Source of the DNA: Sedimenticola sp.
Lineage (GTDB): Bacteria > Pseudomonadota > Gammaproteobacteria > Chromatiales > Chromatiaceae
Direction: 5' to 3'
NCBI GenBank assembly: GCA_030619405.1
Contig: JAUXBK010000189.1
Location: 1-5,304 of the forward strand
DNA length: 5,304 bases
Shown here: positions 1 through 5,053 of the stretch, piece by piece
How positions within the stretch are numbered: the first letter of the stretch is position 1
How the letters are laid out: each line of letters starts with the position of its first letter
The notes under the pieces: model-generated
Database searches by the model: none
What the model was told of the DNA's origin: nothing
The model's input: the letters and a program-made list of their open reading frames with translations, nothing else
Translations under genes and position numbers: made by a program

Positions 1-1
1 C

Positions 2-67
2 CGTCTTCGGTGTTGCGCCAAGGGTTACATACAACGAGTATGCGCCCCTTGGCGCGCCTTGAAGACG
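2..67. repeat. Long imperfect inverted repeat at window edge
   Basis: Two nested pairs of arms are visible. The outer arms are CGTCTTC (2-8) and GAAGACG (61-67). The inner arms are GCGCCAAGGG (15-24) and CCCTTGGCGC (46-55), around a loop of about 21 nt. The right arm also contains the 8-bp palindrome GGCGCGCC (51-58). There is no T-tract on either side, so it is not a canonical intrinsic terminator. It could be an intergenic palindromic repeat or the 3' structure of a gene beyond the left edge. Confidence 0.6.
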
Positions 68-248
68 AAGCCCTATCCGGCGCAAATCACGTAATTTAAT
101 ATTTTCCAAGTCCCTTACCGATGAGATTTTTAACCGGGAGTCATGCTACTCCCTGAGGCGCTGTAAATAAATCCCCACGCCCTTGGCACCGGAGCGTCTG
201 ATCTGATCATGGCGCCCCATGCACGGCGTTACCTCATGCGCCAGGAGC
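68..248. other. Gene-free stretch downstream of the STAS operon
   Basis: No convincing coding region is seen. It contains an AT-rich patch around 91-107 and a small hairpin with a 6-bp stem, GGGAGT (136-141) and ACTCCC (148-153). A weaker TGGCGC (210-215)/GCGCCA (238-243) pairing lies just past the end of the minus-strand STAS gene. None is followed by a run of T in the minus-strand direction, so where the operon transcript ends is unclear. Confidence 0.4.
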
Positions 249-551
249 TCAAGCGACATCGAACAGCTTGTCGAAGTTGGCAATGCGAAGGATATTCCTG
301 ACGCCGTCGCTGCTGTTGATCAGCGGGATTGGTAAGCTCTTGTCGCCATACTCGCGCAACTGCAACAGCATACCCATGGCGGAACTGTCCATATACTCGG
401 TGTCGGACAGGTCCACTATGAAACGCTTCTGCCCCTGGGGAAATGCCTTGTAGGTGCCGATGAAATCCTGATGGCAGGAAAAATCGAAGCGTCCTGAAAC
501 CTTTATCACGGCTTCCCGCCCGTTACCCGAATCTGCAATACTGACCGTCAT
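249..551 (-). CDS. STAS-domain anti-sigma factor antagonist, HsbA-like (second gene of pair)
   Basis: A 100-residue single-domain STAS protein, the usual length for SpoIIAA/RsbV/HsbA-type antagonists, expected in the cytoplasm. Such proteins bind an anti-sigma factor or another switch partner when unphosphorylated and release it when a conserved serine is phosphorylated. Visible landmarks are GRFDF (20-24), VDLSDTEYMDSSAMGMLL (46-63) and the C-terminal GVRNILRIANFDKLFDV. The candidate phospho-acceptor is Ser56 in D55-S56-S57, the numbering of the P. aeruginosa HsbA phospho-serine as recalled. The ATG at 551 lies 3 bp after the TGA of the upstream STAS gene, with purine-rich GAGAGGATGGGG inside that gene's end, so translational coupling is likely. 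By eye it is roughly 40-45% identical to its neighbour, implying tandem duplication. No cognate kinase, PP2C phosphatase or anti-sigma factor is present, so the partner (FlgM-like, for example) is inferred. Confidence 0.9.
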   Translation of the reverse strand: MTVSIADSGNGREAVIKVSGRFDFSCHQDFIGTYKAFPQGQKRFIVDLSDTEYMDSSAMGMLLQLREYGDKSLPIPLINSSDGVRNILRIANFDKLFDVA

Positions 552-554
552 CAG

Positions 555-869
555 TCACCCCATCCTCTCGATGTCGAACAACTGATGAAAGCGCGAGACC
601 TCGAGGATCTGACGCACCCCCCCCTGACAGCCGCTGATGGTGATGTGTGCCCGCTCACCACCCGCCTTCTCTCTCAACAGCAGCAGCATGCCCAGTGCCG
701 CACTGTCGATGTACTCGGCCCGGCTGAGATCGATGCAATAGTGCGCCCGAGCCGGGTCCACCTTCGCATAGGCCCGCTGAAACTCTGTATGTAACGAGAA
801 GTCGAAACGTCCATCCACTTTGATGGAGACTTCCCGCCCGCCTTCCGATATCACGCTGTTTATGGTCAC
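555..869 (-). CDS. STAS-domain anti-sigma factor antagonist, HsbA-like (first gene of pair)
   Basis: A 104-residue STAS protein and the first gene of the operon. It shares GRFDF (20-24), IDLSRAEYIDSAALGMLLLLRE (split around the motif at 46-67) and GVRQIL...FHQLFDI with its neighbour. The switch serine is Ser56, but the next residue is Ala (D55-S56-A57-A58) where the downstream paralogue has Ser. This could change kinase recognition or leave only one acceptor. The start is GTG at 869: a good Shine-Dalgarno (GGGAGGG, 883-877) sits 7 nt upstream, and an in-frame TAA a few codons further up rules out a longer protein. A FliA-type promoter about 150 nt upstream suggests expression with late flagellar genes. 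In P. aeruginosa HsbA acts between HsbR and the FliA anti-sigma factor FlgM, which makes a flagellar role plausible, but the target here is inferred. Confidence 0.9.
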   Translation of the reverse strand: MTINSVISEGGREVSIKVDGRFDFSLHTEFQRAYAKVDPARAHYCIDLSRAEYIDSAALGMLLLLREKAGGERAHITISGCQGGVRQILEVSRFHQLFDIERMG

Positions 870-1026
870 TACCGTTCCCTCCCACTTCCAAATTTACTCT
901 AGTCCACCCTCGGGCATGGGCTGCCGCCTTACCGACTCGTGGCTGCATCCACTGTGCCTTTCCACCGTCTGATCAGCACCGACCCACAGCCGTCGGATCG
1001 CAAAGACCCCATACCTCCCGGAGTTA
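870..1026 (-). other. Probable 5' leader of the STAS operon
   Basis: If transcription starts just after the FliA -10 element, the operon has a leader of about 150 nt. It contains a CCGAC (979-983)/GTCGG (992-996) stem and ends in the GTG-proximal Shine-Dalgarno. No recognised riboswitch class was identified. Its length is unusual for a FliA gene and could leave room for RNA-level control. Confidence 0.35.
877..883 (-). promoter_or_regulatory. Ribosome binding site fixing the GTG start of the first STAS gene
   Basis: Read on the minus strand this is GGGAGGG, 7 nt upstream of the GTG at 869-867. It is the strongest Shine-Dalgarno in the area and supports a GTG initiation codon rather than a downstream codon. 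Confidence 0.75.
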
Positions 1027-1053
1027 TCATCGGCGGAGCAGTGTCAAACTTTA
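1027..1053 (-). promoter_or_regulatory. Sigma-28 (FliA) promoter of the STAS operon
   Basis: Read on the minus strand, the -35 is TAAAGTTT (1053-1046), followed by exactly 11 nt and a -10 of GCCGATGA (1034-1027). The enterobacterial FliA consensus is TAAAGTTT-N11-GCCGATAA, so 15 of 16 consensus positions match at the exact spacing. It points toward the STAS pair and away from the receiver-kinase gene. A TTGACA overlaps the -35, but no reasonable sigma-70 -10 lies 16-18 nt beyond it, so sigma-28 is preferred. Confidence 0.85.
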
Positions 1054-1128
1054 CCCGGTTGTTCCAGACAGCGAGGGGCAACTCGGTTAAGAAAAAACGT
1101 ATCCGTTCACGGGATAAAATGACATTTA

Positions 1129-1314
1129 GCCGCGGATTAACGCGGATTTCACTCGGATAAAGTTTAAAGGCCCAAAGTTGAGGCACAATTGCTGAACGAG
1201 TTGAAGGCTACTGAGATGGATATCGGGCCGCTAATCAACATAGGCGCCCAAATAGAGGTTCAAGCAGCTTGTGTAATCAAATAAATCCGTGTTTGATCCG
1301 CGTTAATCCGCGGC
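1129..1314. repeat. Inverted repeat pair enclosing a GxxExxR remnant
   Basis: GCCGCGGATTAACGCGGAT at 1129-1147 recurs as an exact 19-bp reverse complement at 1296-1314. Diverged CGGAT continuations lie inward of both arms (ACTCGGATAA at 1151-1160; AAATCCGTG at 1283-1291). Repeats of this CCGCGGATTAACGCGGAT type are familiar around GxxExxR-family genes in proteobacteria, and a remnant of such a gene lies between the arms. The left arm may hold former promoter-side sequence and the right arm the 3' flank. No clear target duplication is seen outside the arms. Confidence 0.75.
1168..1284 (+). pseudogene. Degraded C-terminal remnant of a GxxExxR-family protein
   Basis: An open stretch with no start codon runs from just after a TAA (1165-1167) to TAA at 1282. 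Its core reads EAQLLNELKATEMDIGPLIN (1180-1239), followed by IGAQIEVQ. This closely resembles the conserved C-terminal end of GxxExxR proteins, which typically reads like EAQLLNYLKATG..VGLLINFG. The N-terminal two-thirds, including the GxxExxR motif itself and the PD-(D/E)XK-like core expected of the family, is missing. Substitutions at usually conserved sites (E for the Gly after KAT, P for L in GLLINF, I for F) fit decay. The family has no firmly established function and is often linked to mobile or defence-rich DNA. The assignment is by motif recall, not by a database search. Confidence 0.65.
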
Positions 1315-1340
1315 TGCTTTTTTGTTCGTGAACGCATAAG

Positions 1341-1375
1341 AAAAAACATTCTCACACAGAGGCAATTCTCTCGTG
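1341..1375 (-). terminator. Weak candidate terminator for the receiver-kinase gene
   Basis: On the minus strand a 7-bp stem, CAC(G)AGAG (1375-1368) with CTCTGTG (1361-1355), encloses the loop AATTGC. A run of six T follows (1346-1341) after an 8-nt gap. The gap between stem and T-run is longer than in canonical intrinsic terminators. It lies about 95 nt beyond the kinase stop codon, in the right orientation. Confidence 0.25.
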
Positions 1376-1383
1376 TCGAGTTA

Positions 1384-1448
1384 TGGGTAACAGCATGGGT
1401 ATGGCCACATTGGGGAATCTTGGGACCATCTGCCAATGCTGTAGCCCA
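1384..1448. repeat. Imperfect 65-bp inverted repeat after the receiver-kinase stop
   Basis: TGGGTAACAGCAT (1384-1396) pairs with ATGCTGTAGCCCA (1436-1448) with one mismatch and one G-T pair. Further inner pairing is possible between ATGG (1401-1404) and CCAT (1426-1429). It begins 20 nt past the kinase stop codon on the minus strand. No T-run follows immediately, so it may be an mRNA 3'-end structure or another intergenic palindrome. Confidence 0.5.
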
Positions 1449-1468
1449 CCTGGAGAGATAGCAAATAA

Positions 1469-3133
1469 TCACGGAATGGTGATCTGGTAACTGACCCCTT
1501 TTCCCGGTTGCGTAGTACATTCGATGCTGCCCCCAAGCGTGTCCGTTACCAGGGTGTAGACGATATTCATCCCCAAACCACTGCCACCAGATCCCCTGCG
1601 GGTGGTATAGAAGGGTTCGAACACCCTGGCCGCCTGTTCCGAGCTCATCCCGCGCCCGTTGTCCGCATAGGTGAGCCGGACACCACCCTCCACCCGGGAC
1701 GCATCGATGGAGAGCGCCCCCTTCTCATCCGCTTCGAATGCATGGATCAGGGAATTCATCACCAGGTTGGTCAGGATCTGGGAGACGGCGCCCGGGTAGC
1801 TGTCCAGTTCGATATCGTCCGGGCAGTTCAGTTCGACCCGATGGCTGGTCCTCTTCAGCCTTGGATGCAGGCTCAGCAGGATCTCCTGCAGATAGGTCCT
1901 GAGGTTGAATCGCCGCCGCTCCTGGGTCGATTGGTCCACCGCCACCTGCTTGAAACTCTGGATCAGCTCTATCGCCCGTTGCAAATTGGCATGGATCACT
2001 TCACCGGCCTCCCGCACATCTTCCAGCAACTCTTCCAGATCCTGTTTGGATGCGCGGTCCGAACGGTACAGGGCCTCGAAATGACGAATGCACTCCTGCA
2101 GGTGGGTGGATGCAGTCACACCGATACCCACAGGGGTGTTTATCTCATGGGCTACCCCGGCCACCAAACCACCGAGGGCGGCCATCTTCTCAGACTGCAT
2201 CAGTTTGTCCTGAGTGGACCTCAGGTCACTGACGTCGCGGCCGGTGCCCCGATAACCGGTAAACTGCCCCTCTTCGTCGAACACGGGGTTTCCCGACAGC
2301 TGCACCTGTAAGATAGCCCCGTCACGCCGTTCGAATCCATACTCGAAGTTACGAAAAGGCTCGTGACGACGCAACAGATCCAGGTGTTCCCGCCATTTGA
2401 CAGGCTCCCGGGCCATCACCGCTTCACCGGCCAGCTCTGCCCGCTTCCTGCCAATCAGTGCTGCCAAATCCATTCCCAGGATATGTTGGAGGCGTTCAGA
2501 AAAGTAACTGAAACGCAGCTCCGCATCCATCTCCCAGAGCCAGTCAGAGGCGGACTCCGCGAAATCTCTGAAGCGCTGTTCGCTGGCCTTGAGAGAGGTC
2601 TCCGCCAGTCTGCGTTCGGCGATCTCCCGCTGCAGATCCCGGGTCCTTTCATCGACCAGCTCCTCCAGGTGCTCCTGATGCAGCTGCAGCTGTGCCGTTC
2701 TCTGTACCACCTCCTCTTCCAACCGCTCCTGGTAACGCTTGCGTTCGCGGATCATTCGCACCCGTTCCAGCGCCTTCTCTACCGCGTAGAGCAACACGCT
2801 GAGATCATGGATCGGCTTCAACAGGTAGTTGCAGGCACCCAGCTGCAGGGCCTGCACCACGTCATCGATCACCCCGGAGCCGGAGATCACAATCACCGAT
2901 GTTTCCGGGGAGATCTCCCTGACCCGCTCCAACAGCTCCAGACCGTCGATCTCCGGCATATGCAGATCGGCCATAATCAGGTCCGGCTGCTCCTGCTGGA
3001 ACCTTTCCAGCCCGGTACGGCCATTCTCCGCCTCGATGACCTCGAATCCGCAATATTCCAGATAGGCCCGGATACTGCCCCGGATCGCCCTCTCGTCATC
3101 GATTATAAGAATTTTTTCCTGTCTGTCAGGCAC
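1469..3133 (-). CDS. Receiver-PAS-histidine kinase (two-component phosphorelay protein)
   Basis: A 554-residue soluble signalling protein with no transmembrane segment. An N-terminal receiver domain (about 5-125) has all the expected residues: acidic pair D12/D13, phospho-acceptor D56 (MADLHMP), S84 and K106 (LLKPI). A Glu/Arg-rich coiled coil spans about 125-185. A PAS domain follows (about 185-300, starting ASEQRFRDFAESASDWLW and ending GYRGTGRDVSD). The kinase module has phospho-acceptor H329 in GLVAGVAHEINTP, N-box N456/N460, G1 DNGRGM (491-496), FEPFYTTR and G2 GSGLGMNIV. All motifs are intact, so it should autophosphorylate. The receiver at the N-terminus, rather than at the C-terminus as in classical hybrid kinases, suggests that an upstream kinase or phosphotransferase controls it. 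The start is GTG at 3133, preceded by AAAGGAG (3145-3139) with 5-nt spacing. No cognate output regulator is adjacent. It is divergent from the NHL gene and upstream of, but separated by about 600 bp from, the STAS operon. Confidence 0.93.
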   Translation of the reverse strand: MPDRQEKILIIDDERAIRGSIRAYLEYCGFEVIEAENGRTGLERFQQEQPDLIMADLHMPEIDGLELLERVREISPETSVIVISGSGVIDDVVQALQLGACNYLLKPIHDLSVLLYAVEKALERVRMIRERKRYQERLEEEVVQRTAQLQLHQEHLEELVDERTRDLQREIAERRLAETSLKASEQRFRDFAESASDWLWEMDAELRFSYFSERLQHILGMDLAALIGRKRAELAGEAVMAREPVKWREHLDLLRRHEPFRNFEYGFERRDGAILQVQLSGNPVFDEEGQFTGYRGTGRDVSDLRSTQDKLMQSEKMAALGGLVAGVAHEINTPVGIGVTASTHLQECIRHFEALYRSDRASKQDLEELLEDVREAGEVIHANLQRAIELIQSFKQVAVDQSTQERRRFNLRTYLQEILLSLHPRLKRTSHRVELNCPDDIELDSYPGAVSQILTNLVMNSLIHAFEADEKGALSIDASRVEGGVRLTYADNGRGMSSEQAARVFEPFYTTRRGSGGSGLGMNIVYTLVTDTLGGSIECTTQPGKGVSYQITIP

Positions 3134-3138
3134 AACTG

Positions 3139-3145
3139 CTCCTTT
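3139..3145 (-). promoter_or_regulatory. Ribosome binding site fixing the GTG start of the receiver-kinase
   Basis: On the minus strand this is AAAGGAG, 5 nt upstream of GTG at 3133-3131. It makes the GTG the natural start, directly ahead of the receiver domain's first strand (KILIIDDE). Confidence 0.75.
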
Positions 3146-3160
3146 GTTTTTCCTGGTGCC

Positions 3161-3188
3161 GTTTGGCTGTAACCAAACTATCCGATAG
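3161..3188. promoter_or_regulatory. Two abutting dyads upstream of the receiver-kinase (possible operator)
   Basis: GTTTGG (3161-3166) and CCAAAC (3173-3178) form a dyad with a 6-nt centre. It abuts the 11-bp palindrome CTATC-C-GATAG (3178-3188). They lie 28-55 bp upstream of the kinase start in a divergent intergenic region, a usual place for operators. No regulator can be named. Confidence 0.3.
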
Positions 3189-3190
3189 AT

Positions 3191-3219
3191 TTACGGTCGT
3201 TAAATAGAGGTATTAGAAT
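3191..3219 (+). promoter_or_regulatory. Weak sigma-70-like promoter candidate for the NHL gene
   Basis: TAGAAT (3214-3219) matches the -10 consensus at 5 of 6 positions. Only a poor -35, TTACGG (3191-3196), sits 17 bp upstream. If used, transcription would begin at the edge of the 55-bp inverted repeat, placing that hairpin at the 5' end of the mRNA. Confidence 0.25.
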
Positions 3220-3283
3220 AAATCCTAGATCCTGCAAGTGCTCACACTCACATAGCACGATCACTTGCAGGATCTAGGTAAAT
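3219..3283. mobile_element. MITE-like 55-bp inverted-repeat element with TAAAT direct repeats
   Basis: CCTAGATCCTGCAAGTG (3224-3240) and CACTTGCAGGATCTAGG (3262-3278) are perfect 17-bp inverted repeats around a 21-nt centre that begins with CTCACA twice in a row (3241-3252). The element is bounded exactly by the 5-bp direct repeat TAAAT (3219-3223 and 3279-3283), which looks like a target-site duplication. It encodes nothing. It sits in the 174-bp gap between the divergent receiver-kinase and NHL genes, so it could affect either promoter or form an mRNA hairpin upstream of the NHL start. An alternative reading is a large palindromic operator whose flanking repeat is chance. Confidence 0.55.
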
Positions 3284-3306
3284 TAAAAGGATATCCGCAC
3301 GATACA

Positions 3307-4896
3307 ATGAATAACCATTTTCTACCTGATTTTTCCAGCCAAACTCGCCGTTCAGCAATACTCCGGCTGTTACTGATTGTCCTGGCCGGCCTCCTCTTCA
3401 CCCCTGTCACCCGGGCGGCAGAGGTGACCGAGAAGAACCAGGACCTGCCCGCTTACGAGTTTCCAACCGGTCTGCCCTGGTTGAACGTGTCGCGCCCCCT
3501 GACTCTGAAAGCGCTGAGGGGCAAGGTGGTGATCCTCGACTTCTGGACCTATGGCTGTATCAACTGTATCCATGTACTGGATGACCTGAAACGTCTGGAA
3601 GAGAAATACCGCCCCTACCTCGTCGTGATCGGTGTGCACTCGCCCAAGTTCGACCGGGAGAAGAATATTGGTGCACTGCGCAACATCGTGGTGCGATACG
3701 ACATCGAGCACCCGGTGGTCAACGACGTGGAATTTCGCATCGGCCGCTATTTCGGCATGCGCGCCTGGCCCACCCAGGTGGTACTGGACCCCCTGGGAGA
3801 GCCACTGGGCAAGGTGACGGGGGAGGGCAACTATGAAATCCTGGACTCCGTCATCGGCGATCTGATAGAGAAACATAGCGACCGGCTGGACCCGGCACCA
3901 CTGCCCGTCTCACTGGAAAAACGGCATCTCGCAAAATCCCTGTTGGCCGCTCCTGCTAAGATCGCCGTCTCCGGCAACCGTGTAGCCATCAGCGACACGC
4001 TGCATCACCGGGTGATCCTGGCCGACCACGACGGCCGGATTCTGGAAATCTATGGTGGGCCGGAAAAGGGGGACAGCGGCGGCACGGCCGCTGAAGTGAG
4101 GTTCTCCTCTCCCCGGGGTCTGGCCTTCGGCGCCGGTGGGCTGTTCGTCGCCGACACCGGAAATCACCTGATCCGGTATATCGACCTGGCACGACGAAAG
4201 GTCAAAACGGTAGGGGGTAACGGTGAACCGGAACTCCCCAGAATGGGGGAGTTCGATGCCCTGGAGACCGGTCTGAGATCTCCCTGGGGCCTGGCCCTCA
4301 AGGATGACCAGCTGTATATCGCCATGGCCGGAAATCATCAGATCTGGAAACTGGATCTGACAAACGGAAAGATTCAGGACTATGCGGGAAGCGGTCGGGA
4401 GGGTCTCCGGGACGGCTCCCTGCCGGCGTCGAGATTCAGCCAGCCGAGCGGCCTGAGTATCCAGGGTGACTGGCTCTATGTGGCGGATGCGGAAGACTCG
4501 GCAGTGCGGCGTATCGATATGCAGCGGGGTCAGGTAAAAACGCTGATTGGAACCGGGCTGTTCGACTTCGGCGACCGGGATGGACCATTTACTGAGGCGC
4601 TGCTGCAGCATCCCCTGGGGGTTGCCGCCCTGGGTGACGACCAGGTGCTGGTCGCAGATACCTATAACAGCAAGCTGAAACTTCTGGACCTCGAGAAGCG
4701 GCGGGTAACGACACTGACCGGTGGAGACCGGCAGTCTGCAAAGGAAGGGGATCTGCAGTTGAACGAGCCCGGCGGGATCGCACTGCTCGATAGCCGCGTA
4801 CTGATCGCAGACACCAACAATCACCGCATCCTCAGCTACGATTTAAAAAAAGGAACATTGAAGGAGTGGAGGCTTCGGTCAGGGTCGCAGGAATAG
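3307..4896 (+). CDS. Exported thioredoxin-like / NHL-repeat protein (NHLRC2-type)
   Basis: A 529-residue protein from ATG 3307. Residues 1-38 look like a Sec signal peptide: basic QTRRS, hydrophobic AILRLLLIVLAGLLF, and cleavage near TRAA-E. The twin Arg is not a good Tat motif. A TlpA-like thioredoxin fold (about 52-195) has WTYGCINC, with the active-site pair Cys84/Cys87, and the cis-Pro loop AWPTQ (Pro155). The C-terminal half is a six-bladed NHL beta-propeller. Blade motifs start near 3988 (ISDTLHHRV), 4147 (VADTGNHLIR), 4318 (IAMAGNHQIW), 4480 (VADAEDSAVR), 4651 (VADTYNSKLK) and 4804 (IADTNNHRIL). Domain order and the C-I-N-C motif match the NHLRC2 family, conserved from bacteria to animals. 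A periplasmic thiol-redox or docking role is inferred; the substrate is unknown. An upstream in-frame TTG (3265) lies inside the inverted repeat with no RBS, so ATG is preferred, although its AAAAGGA (3285-3291) is a long 15 nt away. Confidence 0.9.
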   Translation: MNNHFLPDFSSQTRRSAILRLLLIVLAGLLFTPVTRAAEVTEKNQDLPAYEFPTGLPWLNVSRPLTLKALRGKVVILDFWTYGCINCIHVLDDLKRLEEKYRPYLVVIGVHSPKFDREKNIGALRNIVVRYDIEHPVVNDVEFRIGRYFGMRAWPTQVVLDPLGEPLGKVTGEGNYEILDSVIGDLIEKHSDRLDPAPLPVSLEKRHLAKSLLAAPAKIAVSGNRVAISDTLHHRVILADHDGRILEIYGGPEKGDSGGTAAEVRFSSPRGLAFGAGGLFVADTGNHLIRYIDLARRKVKTVGGNGEPELPRMGEFDALETGLRSPWGLALKDDQLYIAMAGNHQIWKLDLTNGKIQDYAGSGREGLRDGSLPASRFSQPSGLSIQGDWLYVADAEDSAVRRIDMQRGQVKTLIGTGLFDFGDRDGPFTEALLQHPLGVAALGDDQVLVADTYNSKLKLLDLEKRRVTTLTGGDRQSAKEGDLQLNEPGGIALLDSRVLIADTNNHRILSYDLKKGTLKEWRLRSGSQE

Positions 4897-4900
4897 GGTA

Positions 4901-4978
4901 TCCAGGTAGGCTCTTGCAAAATGCCTAAACCCCCTCTCCCTCGAGGGAGAGGGGGTATTCTGCAAGAACCTCCAGGTA
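4901..4978. mobile_element. MITE-like 62-bp palindromic element with 8-bp direct repeats
   Basis: The exact 8-bp repeat TCCAGGTA occurs at 4901-4908 and 4971-4978. Between them is a 62-bp element whose ends are inverted repeats: GGCTCTTGCAAAATGCC (4909-4925) against GGTTCTTGCAGAATACC read inward from 4970, 14 of 17 identical. Its centre is a perfect 28-bp palindrome (4929-4956, half-arm ACCCCCTCTCCCTC) with an XhoI-like CTCGAG core. Terminal inverted repeats plus a flanking duplication are the hallmarks of a non-autonomous transposable element. The parent IS family could not be named. It begins 4 bp after the NHL stop codon, so its GC-rich hairpin may also end or protect that transcript, although no T-tract follows. 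Confidence 0.65.
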
Positions 4979-5053
4979 TGCGTTCACCGAAAGAAAAACC
5001 TGATTACCTACGTGTCTAAGCTATGCTCCAAGGCAAGGGACAGCCTGGACGCT

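Noticed and set aside
15..55. Integron attC-like site
   Set aside because: A folded inverted repeat is present, but the required GTTRRRY and RYYYAAC core sites are not found at the ends, and there is no cassette gene.
929..1012. 27-codon leader peptide upstream of the first STAS gene (ATG at 1012)
   Set aside because: GGGAGG is only 1 nt from the ATG, too close for normal initiation, and the peptide has no regulatory codon run. It also sits almost at the predicted transcript start.
870..1026. Cyclic-di-GMP riboswitch in the STAS leader
   Set aside because: It was considered because of the motility context, but the conserved GEMM core elements are not visible in this stretch.
939..1160. 73-codon plus-strand open frame between the STAS and kinase genes
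   Set aside because: It has no clear ribosome site, covers the FliA promoter on the other strand, runs into the inverted repeat, and has no recognisable motif.
1508..2311. 267-codon plus-strand open frame inside the receiver-kinase gene
   Set aside because: It is antisense to a protein with every kinase motif intact, and its translation shows no recognisable domain. High G+C content explains the long antisense frame.
2363..3172. 269-codon plus-strand open frame opposite the receiver and PAS domains
   Set aside because: Same reason: the minus-strand frame encodes complete receiver and PAS signatures, and this frame reads as a low-information shadow.
3265..3306. TTG start adding 14 residues to the NHL protein
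   Set aside because: The TTG is inside the right arm of the inverted repeat, has no ribosome site, and would put extra residues before an already normal signal peptide.
3910..4824. 304-codon minus-strand open frame opposite the NHL propeller
   Set aside because: The plus strand encodes six regular NHL blades; the antisense product only mirrors that repeat and has no domain of its own.
4929..4956. Canonical intrinsic terminator for the NHL gene
   Set aside because: The stem is strong, but no T-run follows, and the structure is better explained as the centre of a repeat-bounded element. A role in ending the transcript remains possible.
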